Part shown: piece after piece, positions 41,318-50,455 of the stretch
How the letters are laid out: each line of letters starts with the position of its first letter
Position numbering within the stretch: position 1 is the first letter of the stretch
From: Metabacillus sp. KUDC1714
Lineage (GTDB): Bacteria > Bacillota > Bacilli > Bacillales > Bacillaceae
Direction: 5' to 3'
Length of the DNA: 64,000 nucleotides
Assembly (NCBI RefSeq): GCF_014217835.1
Contig: NZ_CP055263.1
Span: 3,103,501 to 3,167,500 of the forward strand
Notes under the pieces: generated by a model
Told to the model about the DNA's origin: nothing
Databases searched by the model: none
Seen by the model: the letters and a program-made list of their open reading frames with translations, nothing else
Program-made: the position numbers and the translations under genes

Positions 41318-42787
41318 ATGAGAAAAAAGTGGTTGATATTGCTATTAAGTACATTTTTAGTTTTTTCACTCACAGCTTGTGCGTCATCAAGTGAAGAAGC
41401 AGGGGGAGAAGAGGGAGAAAAAGATGGAAAAGTAGTCTTACGTGTAATGGATTGGAGCGACAGCACGAAGGACATACGTGAGGAATTCCACAAAAGATTT
41501 ATGGAAAAATACCCGAATATTGAAGTGGAATATACGCAACTTACAATTGATCAATACAAAAATACTATTTTAACAGCAGTAAACTCAGGAGAAGCTCCGG
41601 ATTTATTCCCTGTACCTAGTGGAATGAAATTAGCAACTCTTGTAAAGGACGGATGGTATCAGCCACTTGATCCGTATATAGATGATAAATTTAAAAATAT
41701 CTTTGTGGAAGGTACATTTCAAAATGGAGTCACAATGGTTGATGGAGAAATCTATTCTATTCCAGAAACTGCTTATGTACCTAGCAGTCTCATATTCTAT
41801 AACAAAAAATTATTTAAAGAAGCAGGCTTAGATCCTGAGCAACCACCTACAACCTATTCAGAATTTAGAGAAGCTGCAGAGAAAATAACAGAAACTGGAG
41901 AAGGTAAGTATTACGGAATAATTGAAGGTGGGAAACAAAGTAACCGCTGGTTGGAGACGGTAAGAGACTGGTCATCACTAGGTGGAAGTGGGATAAACGC
42001 TAATTCACCAATTAGCCTTGCAACAAATGAGACGACATATGACAGTGAACCTGTACTTAATTTATTTAAACTATTTAAAGACATTAAGGAAGATGGTAGC
42101 TTTCATCCGAAGACGATGAATATTTCTGCACCTGAAGCAAGAGCGCTATTTGGACAGGGGCAAGCAGGGTTTATTGTTCAAGGGGCATGGTGTATTGGTG
42201 TTTGGAACAAAGATAACCCTGATTTAGAGTATGGAGTTATGGCACCTCCAGTTCCAGACTCAGGAAGAAAAGGTTCATTATCCATTATAAGCAATGCAGC
42301 ATGGATGGGATTATCGGCTACTTCAGAACATCCAGAAGAAGCCGCGTTATATCTTAAGGAATTTTATGGTGGAGACTATTTTCAACAAGAGCAAACGAAA
42401 AAAGGAGGAGCATTCTCTATTGTAAAGGGAATCAATGAAGAATATATCACAGTCGAGCAACTTCAACAATACTACGATATTTCTCGGGAGATTGGTCGTG
42501 TTATTCCTAATCCAAGTGTCAAAAACCCAAATACATCTGCAGTTTTTGCTGAATTTAAAGATGTAAGTCCTAATGTGGGTGAAATACTTGGTGGAGTTGT
42601 AGCAGGAGCCGTATCTGACTATGAAGGTGAATTAGGAAAGTATTCAGAACAGTTAGGAATAGCCTGGGACAAAGCACTTTCAGCTGCAAGTGAAAAAGGA
42701 GTAGAAGCGAAACGTTCAGATTTTGAATTCGCGAATTGGGATCCGATGGAAAATTATACAGAAGAGGGTTATGCAGAACTAAAATAA
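41318..42787 (+). CDS. ABC transporter sugar-binding lipoprotein of the sulfatase locus
   Basis: About 489 residues from the ATG at 41318 (GGGGAG 10 bp upstream; a TTG at 41315 is equally possible). The signal peptide ends in the lipobox SLTAC. Family 1 binding-protein features include RVMDWSDSTKDIREEF, NSGEAPDLFPVPSG and LIFYNKKLFKEAGLDPEQPP. The sequence is acidic and Gly/Glu-rich after the lipid Cys. Two permeases and sulfatase 2 follow, so the ligand is probably a sulfated oligosaccharide. The operon has its own AraC site and CRE box. It has no ATPase gene. Confidence 0.88.
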   Translation: MRKKWLILLLSTFLVFSLTACASSSEEAGGEEGEKDGKVVLRVMDWSDSTKDIREEFHKRFMEKYPNIEVEYTQLTIDQYKNTILTAVNSGEAPDLFPVPSGMKLATLVKDGWYQPLDPYIDDKFKNIFVEGTFQNGVTMVDGEIYSIPETAYVPSSLIFYNKKLFKEAGLDPEQPPTTYSEFREAAEKITETGEGKYYGIIEGGKQSNRWLETVRDWSSLGGSGINANSPISLATNETTYDSEPVLNLFKLFKDIKEDGSFHPKTMNISAPEARALFGQGQAGFIVQGAWCIGVWNKDNPDLEYGVMAPPVPDSGRKGSLSIISNAAWMGLSATSEHPEEAALYLKEFYGGDYFQQEQTKKGGAFSIVKGINEEYITVEQLQQYYDISREIGRVIPNPSVKNPNTSAVFAEFKDVSPNVGEILGGVVAGAVSDYEGELGKYSEQLGIAWDKALSAASEKGVEAKRSDFEFANWDPMENYTEEGYAELK

Positions 42788-42850
42788 TTGCAAATAAAGG
42801 CGGGTTTATTGATGTACTCGCCTTCTTTTGTACAAGAGAGAAGGGATTTT

Positions 42851-43813
42851 ATGAACAATACAGATATAGTAATCTCGACCAAAACTGTTAAAAAAGTTCG
42901 TAAAGGTTCATTATCTAGAAAAACGAACTTGTGGTGCTGGCTCTTTATTTTGCCGAATCTAATTTTTTATGCACTGTTCCAAGGTTGGCCGATAGTAATT
43001 AACTGGTATTATTCAATGCTAGACTGGTCAGGACTAAATTCTAACGTAGCGTTTGTAGGCCTTGAAAACTTTAAAGCAGTTATTAAAGATCCCCACTTTT
43101 GGAATGCGTACAAAAATAGTTTTGTTTTTATGGTAGGTGCTGTTCCTTTACTACTTATTCTTGCATTGTTCGTTGCACTTATCTTGAATAATCCTAAACT
43201 TCGATATGCAAGTGTATACCGTACTCTTTTCTTTATTCCTGTTGTCACAACTGCATCAATTGTTGGGATCATCATGGTGTATATTTGGGGTTCAGATGGT
43301 GCTGTGAATTTTGCCTTAATGAAATTAAACCTCATTGATCAGCCAATTAACTGGTTAAGCGATGCAAAAATGGCTATGACAACTGTCATCTTAATTTATG
43401 TATGGAAGAATTTGGGGATGAACATGATTTATTGGTTAGCAGGTCTTCAAAGCATACCTAAGGAACTGTATGAGGCCGCAAAGGTAGATGGTGCTGGGCA
43501 TGTAAAAACGTTCTTTTATATAACACTTCCACAGCTTATTCCAATCGGAGTTGTTATTCTCTTATTAAATGTAGCCGGTTCATTAAAGGTATTTGATTTA
43601 ATCAAAACGATGACGGATGGAGGACCATTTTTTTCCACAGATGTTGTATCAACTTATATTTACCGTTATGCTTTTTCAAGTGAAATGGGTCTCCCACAAT
43701 TAGGGTATGCATCAGCTGCTGCCATTTTCTTTACCTTGACGATTGTATTCATTGGTATTGCTCAAGCAATTATCAAACGTCCATTTAAACAAAATGCAAA
43801 GGGGATGGAGTAA
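42851..43813 (+). CDS. Sugar ABC transporter permease (MalF type)
   Basis: About 320 residues. I use the ATG at 42851 because GAGAGAAGGG lies 6 bp upstream; the longer frame from 42788 has no such site. Six hydrophobic segments follow a basic N-terminus (KTVKKVRKGSLSRKTN). The EAA loop is LYEAAKVDGAGHVKTFFYITLP. The stop codon directly touches the next ATG, so both permeases are translated together. Confidence 0.9.
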   Translation: MNNTDIVISTKTVKKVRKGSLSRKTNLWCWLFILPNLIFYALFQGWPIVINWYYSMLDWSGLNSNVAFVGLENFKAVIKDPHFWNAYKNSFVFMVGAVPLLLILALFVALILNNPKLRYASVYRTLFFIPVVTTASIVGIIMVYIWGSDGAVNFALMKLNLIDQPINWLSDAKMAMTTVILIYVWKNLGMNMIYWLAGLQSIPKELYEAAKVDGAGHVKTFFYITLPQLIPIGVVILLLNVAGSLKVFDLIKTMTDGGPFFSTDVVSTYIYRYAFSSEMGLPQLGYASAAAIFFTLTIVFIGIAQAIIKRPFKQNAKGME

Positions 43814-44638
43814 ATGACCAAAGTAGGTAAAATTGTTACACACACTACACTAGTTGCTGTTTTATTTGTTTGGATTTATCCCTTTTTATGGATGGTTTCA
43901 GCAGCCTTTAAAAGTGACTCTGAATTTTTCACAAAAGGGTTGAGCTTAATTCCATCTACTTTCGATATGTCGAACTTTACCCGTGCATGGGATGCTGGAA
44001 ACTTCGATCGATACTTTATCAATTCTGTCATTATAACAGTAGCCGTAATTGCTATTGTATTATTCATAACTGCAACTTGTGGATATGCACTTGGTAGATA
44101 TTCTTTCCCGGGAAAGAAATTGTTTATGGCAGTGCTCGGGGCTAGTATCTTTTTTCCGCTTGAGTTTTCGATCATTCCTATCTTTCAATTGATAAAAGAA
44201 ATGGGACTGATGAATTCACTTCTTGGAATCATCCTTGCAGAATCTGGTGGTGGACACGTATTGTTCGTTTTACTTTTTGCTAGTTTCTTTAGGGCTGTTC
44301 CAAAGGAATTAGAGGAAGCATCAATAATCGATGGATGTAACTTCTTTCAAACATTCATCCATGTCATTATGCCATTATCTAAACCGATAATCGGAAGTGT
44401 TATCATTATGCAATTCGTGTGGACATGGAATTCATTCCTTTTACCATTGGTATTAACTCTTAGCACACCAGAACTTAGAACGTTAGCGGTTGGATTATAC
44501 ACACTCCGTGGTGAAAATATTGTTGACTGGACAGGAATTGCTGCTGGTGGAACGATCGCTTTAGTGCCAATTATTATTATTTTCCTATTTTTACAGCGTT
44601 ATTTTGTGGATGGAATTGCTGGAGCGGTTAAGGGATAA
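43814..44638 (+). CDS. Sugar ABC transporter permease (MalG type)
   Basis: 274 residues, six hydrophobic segments, EAA loop ELEEASIIDGCNFFQTFIHVIMPL, then the usual PIIGSVIIMQFVWTWNSF. GGGGATGGAG of the preceding gene's end serves as ribosome binding site. It forms the membrane channel with the permease at 42851. The 93-bp gap to sulfatase 2 holds no terminator. Confidence 0.9.
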   Translation: MTKVGKIVTHTTLVAVLFVWIYPFLWMVSAAFKSDSEFFTKGLSLIPSTFDMSNFTRAWDAGNFDRYFINSVIITVAVIAIVLFITATCGYALGRYSFPGKKLFMAVLGASIFFPLEFSIIPIFQLIKEMGLMNSLLGIILAESGGGHVLFVLLFASFFRAVPKELEEASIIDGCNFFQTFIHVIMPLSKPIIGSVIIMQFVWTWNSFLLPLVLTLSTPELRTLAVGLYTLRGENIVDWTGIAAGGTIALVPIIIIFLFLQRYFVDGIAGAVKG

Positions 44639-44731
44639 GAGATTGTACTACAAAAATAAAACGTAACTTTGTCATGATAAGAATAAGAACAATTAATTTC
44701 ATATATAAGTGTAAAGAAGGAGAGAGCGTTT

Positions 44732-46192
44732 ATGAGATTCCTATTTTTAGATTTAGATTCAACAACACCTAGTCATTTGGGATGTTACGGGTATCATCGT
44801 AATACATCGCCTAATATTGATAGAATTGCAAATGAAGGGATAAAGTTTACAAACTATTATACTTCCGATGCTCCATGCCTACCCTCTCGGACAGCCCTTA
44901 TGACAGGAAAGTTGGGAATTCATTCTGGGGTTGTAGGTCACGGGGGAACTGCTGCTGATGTGCGTCATGAAGGAAAAGATCGCCAATTTAAGGATTCTCT
45001 TGCTACACAGAGTTTTCCTGCCTTCTTTAGATCTTTAGGGATGAAAACGTCATTAGTTAGTCCGTTTGCTGAACGTCATTCTGCTTGGACATTTTATGCA
45101 GGGTTCAATGAAATGTTTAACACGGGAAAAAGTGGGATGGAATCCGGTGAAGAAGTTACTCCAGTCGTATTAAATTGGATTGAACAGAACGGTAAAGATG
45201 ACAATTGGATGCTCTATGTAAACTACTGGGACCCACATACACCTTATAGAGCACCCGACATCTTTGGTAATCCATTCGAGAATGAGCCTCTTCCGTCGTG
45301 GCTAACCGAAGATGTACTTGAAACACACAAGCAAAAAGTTGGTCCACATAGTGTGAATGAAATAAACATGTTTAATAACCAAACAAGTCCTGATTATCCA
45401 CGATATCCAGGCGATATTAAAGATATGGATGAGTTACGCAATATGGTTGATGGTTATGATTGTGGTGTTCGACATATGGATAATCAAATAGGTATGATCT
45501 TTGATCTGTTGGAGAAACAAGGTGTTATGGATGAAGTCATAATCATTATTTCTGCGGACCATGGTGAAAACATGGGCGAACTTGGGATATATGGAGAACA
45601 TGGAACTGCAGATCATGGAACTTGTAATATTCCGATGATTATTCGCTGGCCTGGGTGTCAAAAAGGACATGTAGATAATGAGCTCCATTATCATCTCGAT
45701 ATCTTACCTACTATTGCGGAAATGGTTGGGAAAAATCCTGCACCAAACTGGGATGGACAGAGCTTTGCAAAAACAATTCAACGAGGGGAGAAGGCAGGTC
45801 GAGAATTTTTGGTCGTCTCTCAATGTGCACATGTGTGTCAGCGTAGTGTAAGATTTGACGATTGGCTATATATCCGAACGTACCATGACGGATATCATCT
45901 GTTTGACAAAGAGATGTTATTTAATCTAATAGAAGACCCTCATGAGCAACATAATATTGCTAATGATAGACCTGATATATGCAAAGATGCGGTTTATTAT
46001 TTAAATGAATGGCATGATGAGATGATGGCAACAAGCCCTTCTGATATAGACCCAATGAGAACCGTCATGCAAGAGGGTGGGCCATATCATGCAAAAGGTG
46101 CGCTTAAAGATTATACAGAATGGCTTATTGAGACGGGAAGAAGTCACGCTGTACCAGAACTAAAGAGACGTCATCCGAGGGAGTTTGTATAA
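44732..46192 (+). CDS. Cysteine-type sulfatase 2 (cytoplasmic)
   Basis: 486 residues, a paralogue of sulfatase 1 with the motif CLPSR (Cys49-Arg53), metal ligands in LFLDLDS and the ADHGENMG segment. No signal peptide. GAAGGAGAG lies 7 bp before the ATG. It is the last gene of the ABC operon, followed by a terminator. Two related sulfatases, each with its own importer, suggest different positions or sizes of the same sulfated substrate. Neither unit contains a glycosidase, so the sugar backbone must be cut by enzymes elsewhere, or the substrates are already small. Confidence 0.92.
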   Translation: MRFLFLDLDSTTPSHLGCYGYHRNTSPNIDRIANEGIKFTNYYTSDAPCLPSRTALMTGKLGIHSGVVGHGGTAADVRHEGKDRQFKDSLATQSFPAFFRSLGMKTSLVSPFAERHSAWTFYAGFNEMFNTGKSGMESGEEVTPVVLNWIEQNGKDDNWMLYVNYWDPHTPYRAPDIFGNPFENEPLPSWLTEDVLETHKQKVGPHSVNEINMFNNQTSPDYPRYPGDIKDMDELRNMVDGYDCGVRHMDNQIGMIFDLLEKQGVMDEVIIIISADHGENMGELGIYGEHGTADHGTCNIPMIIRWPGCQKGHVDNELHYHLDILPTIAEMVGKNPAPNWDGQSFAKTIQRGEKAGREFLVVSQCAHVCQRSVRFDDWLYIRTYHDGYHLFDKEMLFNLIEDPHEQHNIANDRPDICKDAVYYLNEWHDEMMATSPSDIDPMRTVMQEGGPYHAKGALKDYTEWLIETGRSHAVPELKRRHPREFV

Positions 46193-46230
46193 GGGTTCAT
46201 AACGTTTCTGCTCTAAGTTTATTACTAAAT

Positions 46231-46277
46231 AAAATAGTTCAAACTTCTCTTCATAACGGAGGTTTGAACTATTTTTA
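46231..46277 (+). terminator. Terminator after sulfatase 2
   Basis: AAAATAGTTCAAAC (46231-46244) pairs with GTTTGAACTATTTT (46262-46275), followed by T residues. The remaining 430 bp to the next gene show no coding sequence and nothing else I can name. Confidence 0.9.
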
Positions 46278-46713
46278 ATAGTAATTATATTGTTTAAATA
46301 CCTATGTTAAATTAACATCAATTAAATTACCTTCATAAAGGCGTGATTTAAACTTGAATTCATGTTCTTAATATAAACGAGTGACAAACTTTCTTCTAAA
46401 TAAGACTAGCTTATAGTTATGAATTAGACCATTAATATCATTATATGTTTTTTAATTGTATAGATATTTCTAGGCATTAATTTACTACTCTCAACCAATT
46501 AACGCAATGTGAGCCTGTTTATGCAGATAACACCTAGCAATCTTCTGTTTGGCGACAGTTACAATAAAAAGGTTTTTTTATACTCATACGTTTTATTGAG
46601 GTGTCCTTGACAACTTACGAGAAAAAGACTTAACATTTTTTTATGGGAATTATTAAAATTCCTTGGTCATTTAATTACAATCATTATGTGAAATTTGAAG
46701 AACTAATTATAAA

Positions 46714-47661
46714 CTAAAACTCGGACTCAAGACGTTTTAAAAACTCTTCTGCAGCACTGTATCCTTGCTGCTTTAGAAGCCAGTTATTTGCGGCAGCTTC
46801 GATTAATCCCGCCACATCCCGACCAGGTTGGAGCTGGATCTCAATGTGAGGAATTTGAACACCCATATATTCTGTAAAAGAAGATTCATGCTCTAATTCA
46901 TTATTTAGGGAATTCTTCTGCCATTTTGTCAGTTCAATATCGAGTGCAATCCTAGTTTCGTCCTGAAAAGCTTTTCTGCCATATAAGCGGACCACATTTA
47001 AAAGCCCAATACTACGTAATGCGAGAAATTCCTTCGTTTTCTCGTCATGAGTACCAAGAATAGTTCGCGGACTAAGCCTTTTTAACACGACGATATCATC
47101 AGCCACAAGCCTGTGCCCTCTGCCTATCAATGTGTGTGCAGTTTCACTTTTACCTACTCCTGATTTTCCTCGAATTAAAATGCCCATTCCATATACGTTT
47201 ATACATACTCCGTGTATTGCGGTTTCTGGAGCAAGAGTTTTCACCAAATAAGCATCAAGTTTTGTTATAAATTCAGAGGTTGTTTGTGATTCGTTTGTAC
47301 ATAACAAAGGAATTCCTTCTTCTATACAATATTGGGTCAAGTATGTTAGTCCATCTTGGCCGGCAGTAACGATAAAACAAGGTGGGTGGTATTTAACGAT
47401 ATTGCCAATTCGCAGTTGACGCTCCTCGATGCTTAACTTATGTAAATAAGTAATCTCTTTTCTTCCAAGTATTTGAACACGTTCAGTTGGAAAAAAATCA
47501 AAGTGACCAACAAATTCTAAACCTGGGCGATGAGCTCTTGATTGTGTAATTTTTTGTTGTAGTTTATTTTTTCCAGTCAAAATTTTCAATGAAAACTTTT
47601 GAACTAAATTTTCAACTGTTAATGATTTCAATTCTACGACACACTCCGTCCGTAATGACAT
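46714..47661 (-). CDS. HPr kinase/phosphorylase paralogue
   Basis: 315 residues in the frame; ordinary HprK is about 310 and starts like the segment from the TTG at 47631 (KSLTVENLVQKFSLKILTG), so that may be the true start. Seen are His150 in IHGVCINVYG, the P-loop GKSGVGKSE (165-173), ADDIVVL, and the HprK signature region LRSIGLLNVVRLYG with the late QPGRDVAGLIEAAANNWLLK. HprK phosphorylates HPr on Ser46 for CcpA-mediated repression. Several motif residues differ from canonical HprK (for example LALRSIGLLNV for EIRGLGIINV), so this is an accessory copy. It lies downstream of the sulfatase-maturing enzyme on the same strand, after a hairpin. Confidence 0.82.
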   Translation of the reverse strand: MSLRTECVVELKSLTVENLVQKFSLKILTGKNKLQQKITQSRAHRPGLEFVGHFDFFPTERVQILGRKEITYLHKLSIEERQLRIGNIVKYHPPCFIVTAGQDGLTYLTQYCIEEGIPLLCTNESQTTSEFITKLDAYLVKTLAPETAIHGVCINVYGMGILIRGKSGVGKSETAHTLIGRGHRLVADDIVVLKRLSPRTILGTHDEKTKEFLALRSIGLLNVVRLYGRKAFQDETRIALDIELTKWQKNSLNNELEHESSFTEYMGVQIPHIEIQLQPGRDVAGLIEAAANNWLLKQQGYSAAEEFLKRLESEF

Positions 47662-47854
47662 TCTGAATTAATGAAGAGATGAAAATGTTGTTTCAAAATC
47701 TTATTTTTAGAGATATTCCAAAAAAGTTTAATCATTTGATCGTACTTAATAATAACTGATATTACGAGTAGATATCTATTCTGATGGTTTGAATGTAGAA
47801 TAAAAAGTTGGTTATGTGCCATGGGAGAAGTAAGTGTTATATGGTGTCATTAAA

Positions 47855-47889
47855 TTGGGCAGGTTCCCCTAGAAGAGAATTCTGCCCAA
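47855..47889 (-). terminator. Hairpin between the FGE and HprK-like genes
   Basis: TTGGGCAG (47855-47862) pairs with CTGCCCAA (47882-47889). On the minus strand it is followed by AT-rich DNA with only three T in a row, so termination after the FGE gene is probably partial. Confidence 0.5.
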
Positions 47890-47951
47890 AACTTGATATA
47901 TTAAAGTGATCCAAATGCTAAAATATTTTTCGCTAGATGTATCTTAACTCA

Positions 47952-48920
47952 CTACTCTACATCAGCTACACAGCGAAAGCCTAAATGACCTGATGAACTA
48001 TCTGGTGTATTCGAGGTTCGTGCTGCCACTCGATAACGATTACAATAAGATTCATGGCATAAATATGATCCACCACGCATAATCTTCGTTTCGCCAGTTA
48101 ATGGTCCTTGAGGGTTCGTTCGCCCACCTCTGTTGTGAATACTTCTGCTAAACCAATCGGAACACCATTCCCATACATTCCCTGACATGTTGTAAAGACC
48201 GTATCCATTTTCAGGAAATGATTTTGCCGGAGCTGTTCCATTATAGCCATCATCGCTTGTGTTACTTTCAGGGAATTTCCCTTGCCAGATATTACAGTAA
48301 TGCTCACCTTTTGGTTCTAATTCATTACCCCATGGATATCGTTTTTGCTCAAGACCTCCACGAGCTGCAAATTCCCATTCAGCTTCTGTTGGCAATCGTT
48401 TCCCTGCCCATTTGCAAAAGGCAAGTGCATCATTCCAAGTTACATGGACAACAGGGTAATCCATACGGTCTTCAATAGTAGAGGTAGGACCTTCTGGTTG
48501 GTACCAATAAGCTGCATTAACAGCACACCACCATGGTGTATTGACAACACGATTTACTTTGCCGATTAGATTTTGGGGTAAGAAGCTATAAAAGACATAA
48601 GACCAACCAAATTTCTCTGCTTCAGTGACATAGCCTGTATCTTTGGTGAATTCAGCAAATTCTGCATTCGTAACGGCATAACGATCGATTAAAAATGGAT
48701 TTACTTTCACCTTCCTTACTGGACCCTCACCATCTGCTTTGAACCCTTCTTTTTCATTAGTACCCATTAAAAATTCTCCGCCAGAAAGGTAGACCATTTT
48801 TTCTCTAAAATGATTTTTACCTTGAGAAATTTCTTGTAATGGTTCATTGTTTGCTTCAATTTCTAGATCGGATTTTGTTCTTTTAATAGCACAACATGAC
48901 ATTTTATTATCCGTTTTCAT
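47952..48920 (-). CDS. Formylglycine-generating enzyme (sulfatase-modifying factor)
   Basis: 322 residues of the FGE-sulfatase family. It oxidises the Cys of the CxPxR motif in sulfatases to formylglycine in the cytoplasm. The catalytic cysteines are Cys288 and Cys293 in GGSYLCHESYCNRYR, which matches the active site of SUMF1-type enzymes; DSSSGHLGFRC, GNVWEWCSDWF and RLPTEAEWEFAARGG are further family motifs. AGGTGAG lies 5-6 bp before the ATG. The two sulfatases of this locus both have Cys at this position and so would depend on it. Upstream on the same strand is a broken LacI regulator. Confidence 0.92.
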   Translation of the reverse strand: MKTDNKMSCCAIKRTKSDLEIEANNEPLQEISQGKNHFREKMVYLSGGEFLMGTNEKEGFKADGEGPVRKVKVNPFLIDRYAVTNAEFAEFTKDTGYVTEAEKFGWSYVFYSFLPQNLIGKVNRVVNTPWWCAVNAAYWYQPEGPTSTIEDRMDYPVVHVTWNDALAFCKWAGKRLPTEAEWEFAARGGLEQKRYPWGNELEPKGEHYCNIWQGKFPESNTSDDGYNGTAPAKSFPENGYGLYNMSGNVWEWCSDWFSRSIHNRGGRTNPQGPLTGETKIMRGGSYLCHESYCNRYRVAARTSNTPDSSSGHLGFRCVADVE

Positions 48921-48976
48921 TTTATCTCACCTTCTACTTTTTTTAATAATGAGCAAAGACTTCATTTCTATTACTA

Positions 48977-49598
48977 TTAAAAATCACTCATCTTCAAAGG
49001 ATTTTTGACAGAGTTGCGTTCAATAATATTTGAATCAACAACAATCTCCTTGGAAAATTCCTGTGTTCCTTGTAAATACTCAAATAGTACGTTTGCAGAT
49101 TCAATCCCCATTTGATAAGCAGGTACATAAACACTTGTAACAGAAGGGAAGCATTGCTCTGCATCTTGATACTTGTGTTCAATTGTAATGATGGAAACAT
49201 CTTCTGGAACAGATAACTTTAGATTGTTTAGAAGGTTAATTGTTTGCTGAACTTTAGAGATATCATGAACCAATAGAGCTGTAGGTTTATCATTTTGAGT
49301 AAAAATATTCCTTAATAAGTCTAGATATGAATTTAAGTTTACTGGGTCAAAATAATGGTCTATCTTTAGATCTTTATCATTTTTTTCTACCTTGAACTTT
49401 CGCGTAACGGATTCTAATTTTTCTTCTAATCCAATAACAACGATATGTCGATGATCACGGTTATAAAAAAAGTCTAATATATCTTTATTATATTGTTTGA
49501 ATTGGCAGTATACATTTAATCCAGAATGATTATATAGCTGTTGATATAGAAACACCAGCTAAGTTCGCAACATCATAAATAGATGCTTTCATTTTCAT
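48977..49598 (-). pseudogene. LacI family regulator, broken by an internal deletion
   Basis: The gene starts at about 49598 (ATGAAAATGAAAGC) with a normal LacI helix-turn-helix start (ASIYDVANLAGVSISTA), then meets a TAA after about 20 codons. A second frame resumes at once (YNHSGLNVYCQFKQYNKDIL) and continues with the C-terminal half of a LacI effector domain to 48977. The link from helix 2 straight into the middle of the sensor domain means about 100 or more residues plus the frame are lost. The C-terminal part (PTALLVHDISKVQQTINLLN; PEDVSIITIEH) is otherwise well kept, so the loss is probably recent. Confidence 0.75.
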
Positions 49599-49636
49599 CA
49601 CCACAGAATGTAAGTATTTATATTAAATTTCATGCA

Positions 49637-49658
49637 ACTATGGAAGTGCTTCCATAGT
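49637..49658. promoter_or_regulatory. 22-bp palindrome, probable operator of the broken LacI regulator
   Basis: ACTATGGAAG (49637-49646), centre TG, CTTCCATAGT (49649-49658): a perfect 10-bp palindrome just upstream of the broken LacI gene. Confidence 0.7.
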
Positions 49659-49842
49659 TATTGTGATTAAATGCATCAAATTAATGAAAATAGGTCAATT
49701 GAACTCTATTTCACTTTATCATTAATACAGGTTTTTGTGAAAAAATAATTTCTATTGGTATATAAAAATTTGTTATACCCTATAAATTAATTGATGTTGC
49801 ACGGGTATTAATTTTTTTATAAATTTGAAAACAAGGAAGTAA

Positions 49843-49855
49843 AAGTGCTTCCATA
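49843..49855. promoter_or_regulatory. Second, half-conserved operator
   Basis: AAGTGCTTCCATA repeats thirteen bases of the palindrome at 49637-49658; its left arm is not conserved. It overlaps the start of the sulfatase-like remnant and may be a deletion junction or a secondary operator. Confidence 0.5.
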
Positions 49856-50003
49856 CTTTTATCAGTTTAGAGAAACTGTAAATAAAATTAATGATAGCTC
49901 ATTATCGAATGTTTTGGTTGATTCAAAAGAGAGAATGCTAGATTTCTATCAAGAGACTTGTGATGTAGTTCCACAAGTGAGATCTAGTAGAGAAGTGAAA
50001 TAA
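49851..50003 (+). pseudogene. Sulfatase C-terminal remnant
   Basis: An open frame without start reads FRETVNKINDSSLSNVLVDS, then KERMLDFYQETCDVVPQVRS to a TAA at 50003. The end (ERMLDFYQETCDVVP) resembles the C-terminus of many arylsulfatases. A perfect terminator follows at 50053. It lies beyond the operator of a broken LacI gene and near the FGE gene, so a third sulfatase was probably deleted here. The identification is tentative. Confidence 0.45.
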
Positions 50004-50052
50004 TTGAGGTAAATATATCTACTAAAAGAGTATTAGAATGCTTAATAAGGGG

Positions 50053-50090
50053 ATGTTGTTACTTGCAAAACTGCAAGTAACAACATTTTG
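50053..50090 (+). terminator. Terminator after the sulfatase remnant
   Basis: ATGTTGTTACTTGCA (50053-50067) pairs perfectly over 15 bp with 50072-50086, with a 4-base loop and a short T run. Confidence 0.85.
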
Positions 50091-50177
50091 TAAAACCAAA
50101 GGCTAGGAAAAGCTAGCATAGTGTATAAACTACGATTAAAATCCCTCTCATCTATATCGTTCAATCAGTTTTGCTCA

Positions 50178-50321
50178 TTATTGTGAATCATCTTCTTGTT
50201 GTTCAGTTGGTTCTTCGCTTGGATCTGGCTCATCTTCATCCACACCATCGTCACATGCTACTAATAACCCCATGGACAAAATGGCTGTCATCATTCCAAA
50301 CAAGTATTTATTCTTTTTCAT
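50178..50321 (-). CDS. Small acidic lipoprotein (47 residues)
   Basis: Short gene on the minus strand: start ATG at 50321, AAAGGAG 10 bp upstream, stop TAA at 50178. The product is a lipoprotein signal (KKNKYLFGMMTAILSMGLLVAC, lipobox LVAC) followed by 24 residues, mostly Asp, Glu, Pro and Gln (DDGVDEDEPDPSEEPTEQ). It would be tethered to the outer face of the membrane as a short acidic tail. I do not recognise a function; the start, lipobox and composition together make it a real gene. Confidence 0.7.
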   Translation of the reverse strand: MKKNKYLFGMMTAILSMGLLVACDDGVDEDEPDPSEEPTEQQEDDSQ

Positions 50322-50455
50322 GGAAGGCATCTCCTTTCATCTGATGTATACATCCCGTTTTCCCTATAGACTCTATTGCTAAACTCCCCATTAATTTTCG
50401 AAATTCAACTTCAAGTAAAATACAATTTATCCAAATTAAATGGTAATGGAACTAA

